Positions 34,807-43,984 of a stretch of DNA of 64,000 nucleotides are shown in pieces (the first letter of the stretch is position 1; each line of letters starts with the position of its first letter). This DNA is from Bog-473 sp963745175 (GTDB lineage: Bacteria > Actinomycetota > Acidimicrobiia > Acidimicrobiales > RAAP-2), in the NCBI GenBank assembly GCA_963745175.1, contig CAVUWK010000005.1, positions 186,001-250,000 on the forward strand. Direction: 5' to 3'. The notes under the pieces are model-generated. The model saw only the letters and a list, made by a program, of their open reading frames with translations. It ran no database searches and was not told where the DNA came from. A program made the position numbers and the translations under genes.

Positions 34807-35802
34807 GTGAGCCCGACACCCGGAGTTCCACCGGCCCGGCCGGGCATCACGATCCCCTTCGACGGGATCCCCCTGCACGCGCACCGAGAGTGGTTCACCC
34901 GCCTTCGCGAGCTGGGCTACACGGACCTGTGGTCGGCCGAGGTCGACGGCGCCGACGGGTTCACGCCACTCACCCTGGCCGCCGCCTGGGAGCCGGAGCT
35001 GAATCTCGGCGTGGCCATCACCCCGGCCTACACCCGGGGGCCGGCCCTCCTCGCCCAGAGCCTCGCCTCCATGGCCGACGCCGCGCCGGGTCGTTTCTTC
35101 TGCGGGCTCGGCGCCTCGTCGCAGGTGATCGTGGCGAACTGGAACGGCCTGGCCTTCGAGAACCAGTACAAGCGTGTTCGCGACACGCTGCGGTTCCTGC
35201 GCATGGCCTTCAGCGGCGAGAAGGTGACCGAGGACTTCGAGACGTTCAAGGTGAAGGGGTTCCGGCTCGCCCGGATCCCCGAGCAGCTGCCTCCCGTCTA
35301 CCTGGCGGCGCTGCGCCCCGGCATGCTCCACTTGGCGGGGAAGGAAGCGGACGGGGCCATCCTGAACTGGCTCAGCGCGGAGGACGTCGCCACCTCGGTG
35401 GCGGAGGTGGAGAAGGCGGCCGGTGGGGCGCCGCGAGAGATCGTCGCCCGCATTTTCGTCATCGTCACCGAGGACGCCAAGGTCGCCCGCACCGTCGGGC
35501 GGCGCATGATCACGGCCTACCTGAACGTGGACGCGTACGCGGAGTTCCACCGCTGGCTGGGTCGGGGTCCGGCCCTGCAGCCGATGTGGGACGCCTGGGC
35601 CGCCGGCGACCGCAAGGGGGCGCTCGCCGCCATCCCTGACGAGGTGGTCGACGATCTCGTGGTGCACGGGTCGCTGGCGGAGTGCAGGGCCCACATCCAG
35701 CGCTACGTCGACCATGGGATCACCATCCCTGCTCCCGCCGTCATCCCCATCGGGATCGACCTGGCCGAGGCCGTCGCCGGGCTGTCGCCGTCGGCTGGGT
35801 AG
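34807..35802 (+). CDS. LLM-class (F420-type) oxidoreductase
   Basis: 331 aa, starting at a GTG. ELGYTDLWSAEVDGADGFTPL and LNLGVAITPAYTRGPALLAQ are luciferase-like TIM-barrel strands; RFFCGLGASSQVIV is the characteristic G-x-G-A-S loop. The C-terminus has HGSLAECRAHIQRYVDHGITIPAP. In actinomycetes most such proteins use coenzyme F420 (established), though FMN use cannot be excluded. Reaction unknown; it precedes an amidase, a cupin and a P450. Confidence 0.85.
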   Translation: MSPTPGVPPARPGITIPFDGIPLHAHREWFTRLRELGYTDLWSAEVDGADGFTPLTLAAAWEPELNLGVAITPAYTRGPALLAQSLASMADAAPGRFFCGLGASSQVIVANWNGLAFENQYKRVRDTLRFLRMAFSGEKVTEDFETFKVKGFRLARIPEQLPPVYLAALRPGMLHLAGKEADGAILNWLSAEDVATSVAEVEKAAGGAPREIVARIFVIVTEDAKVARTVGRRMITAYLNVDAYAEFHRWLGRGPALQPMWDAWAAGDRKGALAAIPDEVVDDLVVHGSLAECRAHIQRYVDHGITIPAPAVIPIGIDLAEAVAGLSPSAG

Positions 35803-35908
35803 GAGCGGGGTCGGCTGGCGCGGCGTCGTCGGGGACCACCGCGGGGTGTGGCTGGCTGACCGGCTGCCGACGAGGCGAGACTGCAGGTAAGGAGAGGGGC
35901 GAGGCGAC

Positions 35909-37324
35909 ATGGCAGAGATCGATTTCCGCACCACCTCGCTGGCTGAGCTCGCGCGCTCGGTGCGGGCCAAGGAGGTCAGCGCACGGGAGCTGACCCGGGC
36001 CGCACTGAGTCGGATCGAGCGGCTGGACCCCACCTACAACGCCTTCGTCGCGGTGGATGCGGAGCGGGCGCTCTCCGAGGCTGACGGGGTCGACGCCTGC
36101 ATCGCCGACGGGGGCGACCCCGGGCCCCTGGCCGGGATCCCGCTCGGCGTCAAGGACCTGCAGAACGCCATCGGCTACACGACCACCCACGGCTCGGCGC
36201 TCCACGCCGACGACCCGCCCGCCACCGCCGACGACCCCTTCGTGGCCCGGATGCGGGCGGCGGGCTGCGTCGTCGTCGGCAAGACCAACACGCCCGAGTT
36301 CGGCTGGATGGGCAACACGACCAACGCCATCTTCGGCCCCTCGCTGAACCCGTTCGACCCCTCCCGGGGACCGGGCGGGTCGTCAGGCGGATCGTCGGCG
36401 GCGCTGGCGGCCGGGATGGTGCCGCTCGCTACGGGGTCCGATGGCGGCGGATCCATCCGGATCCCCTCGGCCTGCTGCGGCCTCTCGGGCATGAAGCCGA
36501 GCCTCGGCCGCGTCCCGGCCGGCGGCCCCAACCCGCCTGGCTGGATCGACCTCTCGACCAACGGCCCCATGGCCCGCCGCATCGCCGACGTCGCCCGCGC
36601 CCTCGACGTCGCCGTCGGCCCCGACCCCAGCGACCTGCGCTCTCTCCCGCGCCCGGAGGCCAGCTGGATCGCCGCGCTCGACGACCCGCACGTGCCGGTA
36701 CGGATCGCCTACGCGCCCACCCTCGGCTACGCCACCGTCGACGCCGAGGTCGCTTCTGCCTGCGAACGCGCCGTCGGGGTGCTGGAGTCGCTGGGCGCCG
36801 AGGTCATCGTGCTGGACTCCGTCTTCGATGCCGACCCCGCCCGTGATTTCCTCACCTTGACGGCGGCGGCCACGTTGCGCACCCTGCGGCCGTTCATGGG
36901 GCACCCGCGCTGGGGGGAGGTCGATCCGGTCCTGCGGCACTTCGTGGACGCGGCGCAGTCGACCACGGCCGAGCAGCTGCTGCAGGTCTTCGACCGCTTC
37001 CATCTCATGAACCTGCGCCTGGTCGAGTTGTTCCACAGCTCCCGGATCCTGGTGACGCCGACGTGCTCGGGCTTGGCGCCGTTCGCCGACGACATGTCGA
37101 GCTCGGTCAACGGCGTGACCACGGCCAACTGGATCCAGTTCACCTATCCCTTCAACATGACCCGCTCCCCCGCGGCCAGCGTGCCGATCGCCCTGAGCAG
37201 TGGCGGCCTCCCGATCGGCCTGCAGCTCGTCGGGCCCCAGCACGGCGACCTCGTCGTGCTGCGCACCGCCGCCGCCCTCGAGGCGGCCATCGACCTCGAC
37301 CTGCTCGCCGACCTGCCCGCCTGA
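35909..37324 (+). CDS. Amidase signature family hydrolase
   Basis: 471 aa. All catalytic residues of the Ser-cisSer-Lys triad are present: Lys in GIPLGVKDLQN, the cis-Ser and nearby residues in GPGGSSGGSSAALAAG, and the nucleophile Ser in GSDGGGSIRIPSACCGL. Length and GMKPSLGRVP fit the general amidase family rather than GatA, because no gatB or gatC is nearby. Probably hydrolyses an aliphatic or aromatic amide. Stands in the run LLM oxidoreductase - amidase - cupin - P450. Confidence 0.9.
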   Translation: MAEIDFRTTSLAELARSVRAKEVSARELTRAALSRIERLDPTYNAFVAVDAERALSEADGVDACIADGGDPGPLAGIPLGVKDLQNAIGYTTTHGSALHADDPPATADDPFVARMRAAGCVVVGKTNTPEFGWMGNTTNAIFGPSLNPFDPSRGPGGSSGGSSAALAAGMVPLATGSDGGGSIRIPSACCGLSGMKPSLGRVPAGGPNPPGWIDLSTNGPMARRIADVARALDVAVGPDPSDLRSLPRPEASWIAALDDPHVPVRIAYAPTLGYATVDAEVASACERAVGVLESLGAEVIVLDSVFDADPARDFLTLTAAATLRTLRPFMGHPRWGEVDPVLRHFVDAAQSTTAEQLLQVFDRFHLMNLRLVELFHSSRILVTPTCSGLAPFADDMSSSVNGVTTANWIQFTYPFNMTRSPAASVPIALSSGGLPIGLQLVGPQHGDLVVLRTAAALEAAIDLDLLADLPA

Positions 37325-37380
37325 AACCTGAAACCGCGACGACGCCTGAAACCGCCAGCCTGAAACCGCCAGCCTGAAAC
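37318..37380. repeat. 14-bp short tandem repeat after the amidase stop
   Basis: The unit GCCTGAAACCGCCA occurs at 37344-37357 and 37358-37371, with a partial third copy to 37380; shorter CTGAAAC elements precede it, beginning at the amidase stop codon itself. Each unit contains a TGA. It ends 15 bases before the next ATG, so it occupies most of the 70-base gap. Effect unknown, perhaps slippage-prone spacing. Confidence 0.7.
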
Positions 37381-37394
37381 AGAGGAGCCCACCG

Positions 37395-37871
37395 ATGTCG
37401 ATCACCACCCCCGCCAACCCGGCCGATGCCGTCCGCCTCGTCACGACCGACGACGCGCCGTGGGCCGACACCGGCACGGGCGTGCTGTTGAAAGTGGTGC
37501 GCTTCGACTCGCAGCACGGGACGTGGGTGATCCTCAACCGGTTCCAGCCGGGCGTGCAGCTCCAGACCCACCGCCACACCGGCTCGGTCGACGCGTACAC
37601 GTCGGCGGGACGCTGGCACTACCTCGAGTACGACTTCTACGTGACGGCCGGCTCCTACCTCTACGAGCCGGCGAACTCCGTCCACACCCTGCACGTGCCC
37701 GCGGAGAACACGGAGGACACGGACGTGTGCTTCATCATCGAGGGCGCGCTGTTGAACCTGGCCGAGGACGGGTCCGTCGAGTCGGTCTCCGACGGGCCCG
37801 GCACGCTGGAGGCGTACTACGCGCTGCTCGAGGCGCAGGGTGACCCGCGTCCCAACGGATTGATCGTCTGA
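37395..37871 (+). CDS. Cupin, 2,4'-dihydroxyacetophenone dioxygenase-like
   Basis: 158 aa, with AGAGGAG upstream of the ATG. A single cupin barrel: VQLQTHRHTGSVDAYTSAGRW carries His-x-His and downstream residues of cupin motif 1, and YEPANSVHTLHVP motif 2. The GRWHYLEYDFYVTAGSYLYEPA segment is typical of the 2,4'-dihydroxyacetophenone dioxygenase family, an iron C-C bond-cleaving group (established for the named enzyme). The actual substrate here is unknown. Confidence 0.8.
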   Translation: MSITTPANPADAVRLVTTDDAPWADTGTGVLLKVVRFDSQHGTWVILNRFQPGVQLQTHRHTGSVDAYTSAGRWHYLEYDFYVTAGSYLYEPANSVHTLHVPAENTEDTDVCFIIEGALLNLAEDGSVESVSDGPGTLEAYYALLEAQGDPRPNGLIV

Positions 37872-37877
37872 ATCAAG

Positions 37878-39083
37878 ATGGCGACGACGGTGGATGCCAG
37901 CCGACTCCTCGACCCCGCGTTGTACGAGGGCGGCGACCCTTTCGAGTTGTATGCGGAGCTCCGACGAACCGCGCCCGTGTGCTGGGTCGACCGGGAGGGC
38001 GGCGGCTTCTGGGCCGTGACGACGCATCCCGAGGTATCGCACATCGGGGCTGACCCGGGGGCATTCTGCTCGGCGCGGGGGATTCTGACCGACGAGATCG
38101 GCACGACGTACGACACGCCGCCGACCATGATGCACACGGATCCGCCGCAGCACACGCGCTACCGACGCCTCGTCCAACCCGGCTTCAAGCCCTCCATGGT
38201 GCGGCTCATGGAGGAGGGGGTGACGGCCAAGGCGAGGGCGCTGATCGAGCCCATGGAGGCGGGCGTGGCCCTCGATGTCGTTGACTCGCTCTCCGTGCCT
38301 TTCCCGCTGCAGGTGATCTGCGAGCTGCTCGGGGTGGACGGCGCGCAGTGGCCGCGCTTTCTGGAGTGGTCCGAGGCGGCGATCCCGGGGGCGAGCGACC
38401 ACACGGAAGAGCAGCGGGCACTCCTGCAGATGGAGATGTGGGAGTACCTGATCGGTGTGGCCGAGGAGCGTCGCCGGGCGCCGGCGGACGACCTGGTGTC
38501 GGTGCTGGCCAATGTGGGGGCCGACGCTGCACCAGGGCACGAGGCGGATCAGTTGAGCGAGGCGGAGCTAGCGATGTTCCTCATCCAGCTGCTGATCGCC
38601 GGGAACGAGACGACGCGCAACCTGACCTCGGCCGGGTTGGTCGCGCTGGCCGACCACCCGGACCAATGGGCGGCCCTCCGGGCGGACCGGGACCTGGTCC
38701 CGGGCGCCGTCGAGGAGCTGCTCCGCTGGACGACGCCGGTGATCTCGTTCATGCGCACGGCGACGGCCGACACGACCATCCGGGGGCAGGCGGTGGCGGA
38801 GGGGGACCCGGTGCTCCTCGTGTACGCCTCGGCCAACCGCGACGAGGAGGTGTTCGGCGCCGACGCCTCCGAGTTCCACGTCGACCGCCACCCCAATCCG
38901 CAGGTGAGCTTCGGCTTCGGGCCGCACTTCTGCCTCGGTGCGGCGCTGGCCCGGCTGGAGGCCCGGGTTGTGCTGGGCGAGCTCCTCGACCGCTTCGAGA
39001 CGCTGGCGCCGGCCGGGCCGGTGGAACGATCGCCGAGCCCGGTCATCGCCGGCATCCGGCACGCACCGCTGGTCTTCTCATAG
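37878..39083 (+). CDS. Cytochrome P450
   Basis: 401 aa, complete. The I-helix oxygen-binding motif is LLIAGNETTRN, the K-helix is AVEELLRW, and the haem loop FGFGPHFCLGAALARLEARV holds the axial Cys; MMHTDPPQHTRYRRLV is the C-helix. Soluble class I bacterial P450, which needs a ferredoxin and reductase not found in this window. Follows the cupin gene by six bases, so they are probably co-transcribed. Confidence 0.95.
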   Translation: MATTVDASRLLDPALYEGGDPFELYAELRRTAPVCWVDREGGGFWAVTTHPEVSHIGADPGAFCSARGILTDEIGTTYDTPPTMMHTDPPQHTRYRRLVQPGFKPSMVRLMEEGVTAKARALIEPMEAGVALDVVDSLSVPFPLQVICELLGVDGAQWPRFLEWSEAAIPGASDHTEEQRALLQMEMWEYLIGVAEERRRAPADDLVSVLANVGADAAPGHEADQLSEAELAMFLIQLLIAGNETTRNLTSAGLVALADHPDQWAALRADRDLVPGAVEELLRWTTPVISFMRTATADTTIRGQAVAEGDPVLLVYASANRDEEVFGADASEFHVDRHPNPQVSFGFGPHFCLGAALARLEARVVLGELLDRFETLAPAGPVERSPSPVIAGIRHAPLVFS

Positions 39084-39146
39084 AGCGGACACCGTCATCC
39101 GCTCTGGCTCCCACCCTGTTCAGGGTCCCAGCATCCGGGGATGTGC

Positions 39147-39746
39147 CTAGCCCCCGAACACGTGCTCGGCGAACATCGCCACAGCGTTGTCGATAAGCCT
39201 GATGTAGCGATCACCGCCGGGATCGTTGGCCAGCTGCTGGCTCGACAACCCCGAAACGAGTGCGGTCCAGAGATCGAAGTCCTCCGGATTGCGAAGTCCC
39301 ACGCCGGTGAGGATGGAACGGCCCCGGTTGAAGACCTCCACGGCGATGGCGTAGGACTCGGGTGACGGCTCGAAGTCCGGAATCGTGCGCAAGAAGAGCA
39401 ATTCGTAACGCGCCTGATCTTCGGCGGCGAAGGTCACAAAGAGGTGGGCAACGGCGTGCAGGGCGCGGCGCGGATCGTCGCTGACCTCTAGGTGGTCGAA
39501 GCGTTCAAGGAGCTGGCGGTTGCCGTCGGCGAAGAGGTGGTCGTAGACCGAGTGCTTCGAGTCGAAGTACGTGTAGAGCGATTGGGGCTCCATATCCACC
39601 AAACGAGCCAGAGCCCTCAGGGAGAGGGCGTTGACCCCTTCGTCCTGCACGATCTTCCAGGCCACATCGAGGATCTCCCGTTTGGTGGCCTGATGGCGCG
39701 CGTGCCTTCTGTCTCGTCGGGGGGCAACGGCAGTCTTCTCGGCCAC
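39147..39746 (-). CDS. TetR family transcriptional regulator
   Basis: 199 aa. N-terminal helix-turn-helix at ~20-65: ATKREILDVAWKIVQDEGVNALSLRALARLVDMEPQSLYTYF, then a C-terminal ligand domain (ELLFLRTIPDFEPSPESYAIA). It is convergent with the P450 gene and divergent from the mycothiol-enzyme gene at 39811, so the 64-base gap probably holds its operator. I see no convincing palindrome there. Confidence 0.9.
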   Translation of the reverse strand: MAEKTAVAPRRDRRHARHQATKREILDVAWKIVQDEGVNALSLRALARLVDMEPQSLYTYFDSKHSVYDHLFADGNRQLLERFDHLEVSDDPRRALHAVAHLFVTFAAEDQARYELLFLRTIPDFEPSPESYAIAVEVFNRGRSILTGVGLRNPEDFDLWTALVSGLSSQQLANDPGGDRYIRLIDNAVAMFAEHVFGG

Positions 39747-39810
39747 CCCTTGACCTTACCCGAATATGACGCGATACTCCTGACACTGTTCGGAAAACTG
39801 AGGTGGGCTC

Positions 39811-40563
39811 ATGGAAGCAGCAACGGCCGGCGAGACGATGCACATTCCACTGGGGCACCGCGAGGCCATGGGGTTGGCCGAGACCGAGTTCGCACGCATG
39901 GTGGAGCAGTTGGAGAACCTGTCAGAGCAGGATTGGGGACAACCCACGGTCTGCGAGCTCTGGGACGTCAGGGCCATGGCCTCCCATGTGCTCGCCATGG
40001 CCGAGGCGCAGGCCTCAATGCGGCAGTTCGCCCACGACTTCCGAGCGGCCGGCCGGAGATCGGGCGGAAAGATGATCGATGCCATGACCGCGGTCCAAGT
40101 GGCGGAGCGGGCATCGATGACACCAGAGGCGATTGTCAGCCGCTTGGCGGTGGTGGCGCCCAAGGCGGTCAGGGCGCGTCGGCGGGCACCGGCCTTCGTC
40201 CGTCACTGGGTCCGCATGAAGCAGGACCCACCGTTCGACGCCGAGCGGTGGCGCTTCGGCTTCCTGGTCGACAAGATCTTCACCCGCGACACCTGGATGC
40301 ACCGACTCGACATCTGCCGGGCCACGGGGAAGGCCATGGTGCTCACGGCACCGCATGACGGGCGCCTGGTCGACGATGTGGTGGCCGAATGGGGCCACCG
40401 CCACGGCCAGGCCTTCTCGCTCACGCTCACCGGTACCGCCGGTGGCCATTGGCGGGTCGGCGATCAGGGCGAGCAGATTGAGCTCGACGCTCTCGACTTC
40501 TGCCTGACCGTTGGCTCTCGCCAAGCGGGTGCCGGACTCCTCGCCACGGAGGTGCCGTTCTGA
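39811..40563 (+). CDS. Maleylpyruvate isomerase / mycothiol-dependent enzyme-fold protein
   Basis: 250 aa. CELWDVRAMASHVLAMAEA is the first metal-His helix of the DinB-like mycothiol-dependent fold, and IFTRDTWMHRLDICRATG the second ligand segment with H-R-x-D. The C-terminal half (LTGTAGGHWRVGDQGEQIELDALDFCLTVGSR) is the SCP2-like domain typical of this actinobacterial family. Likely a thiol transferase or isomerase; substrate unknown. Its TGA overlaps the next ATG by one base (TGATG). Confidence 0.85.
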   Translation: MEAATAGETMHIPLGHREAMGLAETEFARMVEQLENLSEQDWGQPTVCELWDVRAMASHVLAMAEAQASMRQFAHDFRAAGRRSGGKMIDAMTAVQVAERASMTPEAIVSRLAVVAPKAVRARRRAPAFVRHWVRMKQDPPFDAERWRFGFLVDKIFTRDTWMHRLDICRATGKAMVLTAPHDGRLVDDVVAEWGHRHGQAFSLTLTGTAGGHWRVGDQGEQIELDALDFCLTVGSRQAGAGLLATEVPF

Positions 40564-40856
40564 TGAGCATCACGCACGTCACGGAGTTTCACGCCGCGCC
40601 AGATCAGGGCGGAACGCTCAGAACCCTCCTGACCGAAGGACGGAACCGCATGCGTGCTGCCGAGGGCTGTGAAATATTCGATCTCTACCGAGACCAGGAC
40701 GACGATCTCGCCTTCACCTTCGTACAACGCTGGGTCTCAGCCGAGGCCCACGATGCAGCGTTCGGCGAGCGGATCGCGCAGACCGGGCATCTGGAAAAAG
40801 TGCTGGCCGCATTGGGGCAGCCGCTGGTGCAGCGCACATATTTGATGGTGCCCTGA
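40563..40856 (+). CDS. Antibiotic biosynthesis monooxygenase (ABM) domain protein
   Basis: 97 aa. THVTEFHAAPDQGGTLRTLL, then GCEIFDLYRDQDDDLAFTFVQRWVSAEAHDAAF: the dimeric ferredoxin-like ABM fold, with W and H at the usual positions. Co-translated with the preceding gene. Such proteins range from quinol monooxygenases to haem-degrading enzymes; no basis to choose. Confidence 0.82.
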   Translation: MSITHVTEFHAAPDQGGTLRTLLTEGRNRMRAAEGCEIFDLYRDQDDDLAFTFVQRWVSAEAHDAAFGERIAQTGHLEKVLAALGQPLVQRTYLMVP

Positions 40857-40881
40857 CCCCGGATCCGGGCCGACCACCTTT

Positions 40882-42525
40882 CTATGCCGTGACGTAGGGC
40901 ACATACTCCGGATAGCGGTCCAAGTCGGCGACGGGCTTCGCCGCCTGCTGCACCTCGGGGGCGCCCCGTCCCGGCAGCAGTCTGAACGCCACCAGCGCGC
41001 CCAGTACCGCCACACCGGCACCGGCGAGGCATGCCTCGCGCAGGCCGCTGTGGAACGCCGTGAAGGCAATGGACTGCAGCGCCGGCCGCGCCGCGTGCGG
41101 CGCGCGGGCCACCACCGCCAACGCGGCTGCCATGGACTGATGGGCCTCGGCCTTGGGTCCGGCCGGGATGGGGAGCGGGCGGAAGGCGCTGCTGATCCGC
41201 GGCCCGTACGAAGAGGCGAAGATCGAGCCGAAGACCGCCACCCCGAGCGTGCCACCGAGCTCCCTGGTGGTGTTGTTGACGCCTGCGGCGGCACCCCGCT
41301 GCTCGTCGGCCACCGACCCCATCACCGCCTCTGCCGTCGGCGCGGTGAGGGAGGACAGGCCGAGCGCCAGCAGCACCATGGCCACGATGATCGGTCCGAA
41401 ATATGCGGTGTTCGCCTCCGAGTTGAAGGCCGCCGTCACCAACCCTCCCCCCATGAGCAACAGGCCGATGGTCACGACGAGGCGGGTCCCCACCTTGAGC
41501 GCGACGACAGCCGCGATCGGCGTGAAGACAGCGGCGACGATCGCGAACGGGAGCGTGTGCACGCCGGCGGACAGCGTCGAATACCCCTTCACGAACTGGA
41601 AGTACTGGGTGATGAGGAAGATGAAACCGAACAGGCAGAAGAAGGCGACCGAGATGGACACCGCGCCGCCGGTGAAGCGGGGGATCCTGAAGACCCGCAC
41701 GTCGAGCAGCGGCCCCTCCGTGCGCAGCTCCAACAGCGCGAAGACGGTCAGGAGGACAGCGGCGCCGGCGAAGCACGCCACCGTGCCCGTCGAGGCCCAG
41801 CCCCACTGCGGCCCCTCGATGATGGCCAGCACCAACATCGTGATCCCCACGGTCGAGATCAGCACGCCCCGGACGTCGAAGGGGTGCTGGGCCACCTTGG
41901 GCAGCTTGGGGATCAGGATCCCACCGGCGATGACCGTCACGATGACGATCGGCACGTTGACGAGGAAGATGGACCCGTACCAGAAGTGCTCGAGCAGTGC
42001 CCCGCCCACGATCGGGCCGAAGGCCACCGCGATGCCCGATGTCGCTCCCCAGATGCCGAGCGCCTTCTGCCGCTCCGCTGGATCGGGGAAGACGCTCGTG
42101 AGGATGGCCAGGCTGGCCGGGAAGACGAAGGCGGCCGCCACACCCATCAGCGCCCTGGTCGAGATCAGTGTGCCCGTCGTGTGCGACCACGCGGCGGCGG
42201 CGGAGAAGAGGCCGAAGAAGACCAGGCCGATCTGCATGGTCCCCTTCCGCCCGAAGCGGTCCCCGATGCCGCCGCCGGCCAACAACAGCCCGGCGAACGC
42301 CAGGCTGTAGGCGTCGACGATCCATTGCAGCGATGTGATGGACGCTCCCAGGGAGCGGTTCAGGGTGGGCAGGGCCACGTTCACGATGGTGTTGTCCACC
42401 ACGACCAGGAAGACGGACAGGCACAGGACCGGCAGCACGATCCAGCGGCGGTCCTTGGATTGGGGGCCGGCTGCGGCGCCGGGTGCGAACGCCACGTCAG
42501 CGGTTTCGAGTGCGGTTCCGGGCAT
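40882..42525 (-). CDS. MFS drug transporter, DHA2 (EmrB/QacA) family
   Basis: 547 aa with 14 predicted helices. The first has LSVFLVVVDNTIVNVALPTL, the DHA2 motif with membrane Asp; motif A is GDRFGRKGTMQIG; and motif C is SGIAVAFGPIVGGALLEHFW. It exports hydrophobic or cationic drugs with proton exchange (family knowledge). Divergent from a TetR gene across an 86-base gap with a strong inverted repeat. Confidence 0.93.
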   Translation of the reverse strand: MPGTALETADVAFAPGAAAGPQSKDRRWIVLPVLCLSVFLVVVDNTIVNVALPTLNRSLGASITSLQWIVDAYSLAFAGLLLAGGGIGDRFGRKGTMQIGLVFFGLFSAAAAWSHTTGTLISTRALMGVAAAFVFPASLAILTSVFPDPAERQKALGIWGATSGIAVAFGPIVGGALLEHFWYGSIFLVNVPIVIVTVIAGGILIPKLPKVAQHPFDVRGVLISTVGITMLVLAIIEGPQWGWASTGTVACFAGAAVLLTVFALLELRTEGPLLDVRVFRIPRFTGGAVSISVAFFCLFGFIFLITQYFQFVKGYSTLSAGVHTLPFAIVAAVFTPIAAVVALKVGTRLVVTIGLLLMGGGLVTAAFNSEANTAYFGPIIVAMVLLALGLSSLTAPTAEAVMGSVADEQRGAAAGVNNTTRELGGTLGVAVFGSIFASSYGPRISSAFRPLPIPAGPKAEAHQSMAAALAVVARAPHAARPALQSIAFTAFHSGLREACLAGAGVAVLGALVAFRLLPGRGAPEVQQAAKPVADLDRYPEYVPYVTA

Positions 42526-42562
42526 CAGGGCTCCTTCTCGACTGGGTCCATCGACCGTTGTA

Positions 42563-42594
42563 GAACACTGTGCTAGAGTTATAGCACGATGTTC
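42563..42594. promoter_or_regulatory. Inverted-repeat operator between MFS transporter and TetR gene
   Basis: Arms GAACACTGTGCTA (42563-42575) and TAGCACGATGTTC (42582-42594) are complementary at 11 of 13 positions, separated by six bases. It lies 37 bases before the transporter start and ends 17 bases before the tetR ATG, so a bound dimer could block both. The natural ligand of the regulator is presumably a substrate of the pump. Confidence 0.82.
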
Positions 42595-42611
42595 TTCAGT
42601 AGGCTAGAGAC

Positions 42612-43208
42612 ATGACAGAAATCCGCCGGACCAGGACTCCGAGCGCCGGGATGGGGGGGGCACTCCTCACCTCGGCGTCCGAGATACTCGAGTCCGAGGG
42701 CCCCGACGGCCTCTCGGTCCGTCGGATCGCGGCCGCCGCCGGCGTCGCCCCCATGGGCGTCTACAACCACTTCGAGTCCAAGTTCGGCATCGTCGAGGCG
42801 CTGTACGTTCAAGGTTTCCAACGCCTCGCCGACGCCATGACTGCCATGACCCAGATCGACGATCCCGTCGAGGCGTTGCTCGTGGGTGCCCGCGCCTACC
42901 GGGCCCTCGCCCTCGCGCACCCGATGGCCTACCAGGTGATGTTCATGCGGGCCGTCCCCGGCTTCGAGCCGAGTGACCCTGCCCTTACCAATTGCACCCG
43001 CGGCTTCGACTACCTCGTCGCCACCGTCCAGCGCGCCATCCGGGCCGGTGTCATCGCCCCGGGCCCCCCCACCGAGACCGCCCAGATGATCTGGGCCAGC
43101 ATCCACGGCTGGGTCTCCCTCGAGCTGCTCGGCTTCGGTTTCGTCGAGGATCAAGACGTCTGGTACGACCGCCTTTGCGAGGCATTGCTGCGGGGTCTCC
43201 GCCCCTAA
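42612..43208 (+). CDS. TetR family regulator, likely repressor of the adjacent efflux pump
   Basis: 198 aa. HTH at ~18-60: ASEILESEGPDGLSVRRIAAAAGVAPMGVYNHFESK, then a TetR C-terminal domain of the TetR_C_13-like type (YQVMFMRAVPGFEPSD). It resembles the regulator at 39147 in its C-terminal region (both have a RxxPxFEPS-like segment). A run of eight G bases at 42653-42660 lies near the start of the coding sequence, so slippage there would switch it off. Confidence 0.92.
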   Translation: MTEIRRTRTPSAGMGGALLTSASEILESEGPDGLSVRRIAAAAGVAPMGVYNHFESKFGIVEALYVQGFQRLADAMTAMTQIDDPVEALLVGARAYRALALAHPMAYQVMFMRAVPGFEPSDPALTNCTRGFDYLVATVQRAIRAGVIAPGPPTETAQMIWASIHGWVSLELLGFGFVEDQDVWYDRLCEALLRGLRP

Positions 43209-43275
43209 CCGCCCGGACCCCTACCGGCGGGAAGCGCCCGGTCCGCCCACCCACCTGCCCGCCCCGGCAGACGCC

Positions 43276-43929
43276 CTAACGGGGGTCGGGCCGATCGAGA
43301 TTCCAGTGGCGCGCCACGTTCGGGAACCACTTGGTGTCGTCGCCCGTCTGCATGGGGATCATCCCGAAGCGGGTGATGGTGCGTTGCCCACCTTCGTGGT
43401 CGCCGTAGAGGACGTCGATCGTGAACGGCTGCACATCCCGGATGTCCTGGCTCAGCGCGGCGTAGGCCGGGTCCTCCGCCTCCCGGATGGCGGCCTGCCA
43501 GAACCCGATGTCGCCGGGCGCGATGTAGAGATCGCGTACCTGCATGCGGAAATCCTCGGGCGCGGCGTGCGGTACCTCGTTGGTCCGGACGAGCTCGGTC
43601 AACACCGACCATCCAAAGATCACCCCCAGCCCAGGGCCCACGTTGCGCACCGAGATGCCGAGATAGATGCTCCCGTCGACGAGCTCGACGCTCGCCCGAC
43701 TCCCCTCGAGGCGAGCCCAGTGGTCGTCGACCCAGCGGATCTTCTGCACGGGATCGTCGAGGCGGGACGTCACCAGGACAGGCCGCAGGTTCACCTTGAA
43801 CGCCTCCTCGGCGATCCGGGCTGAGCGGTTCGAGGAGCGCACAGCCGAGAAGGTGGCGACGGCCAGCACCAGCGTCCCGAGTGCGGTGGCGAACGACGCG
43901 ACGGTCGCCCAATCCGTGTTCGCGATCAC
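43276..43929 (-). CDS. Hypothetical membrane-anchored protein
   Basis: 217 aa. A single N-terminal helix (VASFATALGTLVLAVATFSAV) precedes a helical linker (RSSNRSARIAEEAF) and a beta-rich domain (SIYLGISVRNVGPGLGVIFGW). The VRNVGPG pattern is common in a group of bacterial anchored proteins of unknown function. It may sit on the cytoplasmic side, as the short N-terminus suggests. No function assigned. Confidence 0.65.
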   Translation of the reverse strand: MIANTDWATVASFATALGTLVLAVATFSAVRSSNRSARIAEEAFKVNLRPVLVTSRLDDPVQKIRWVDDHWARLEGSRASVELVDGSIYLGISVRNVGPGLGVIFGWSVLTELVRTNEVPHAAPEDFRMQVRDLYIAPGDIGFWQAAIREAEDPAYAALSQDIRDVQPFTIDVLYGDHEGGQRTITRFGMIPMQTGDDTKWFPNVARHWNLDRPDPR

Positions 43930-43984
43930 CGCTGCAGGTTAGGGCAGCAGATGCGATCCGTCCGCCCCTGGCAGACTCGGATGC

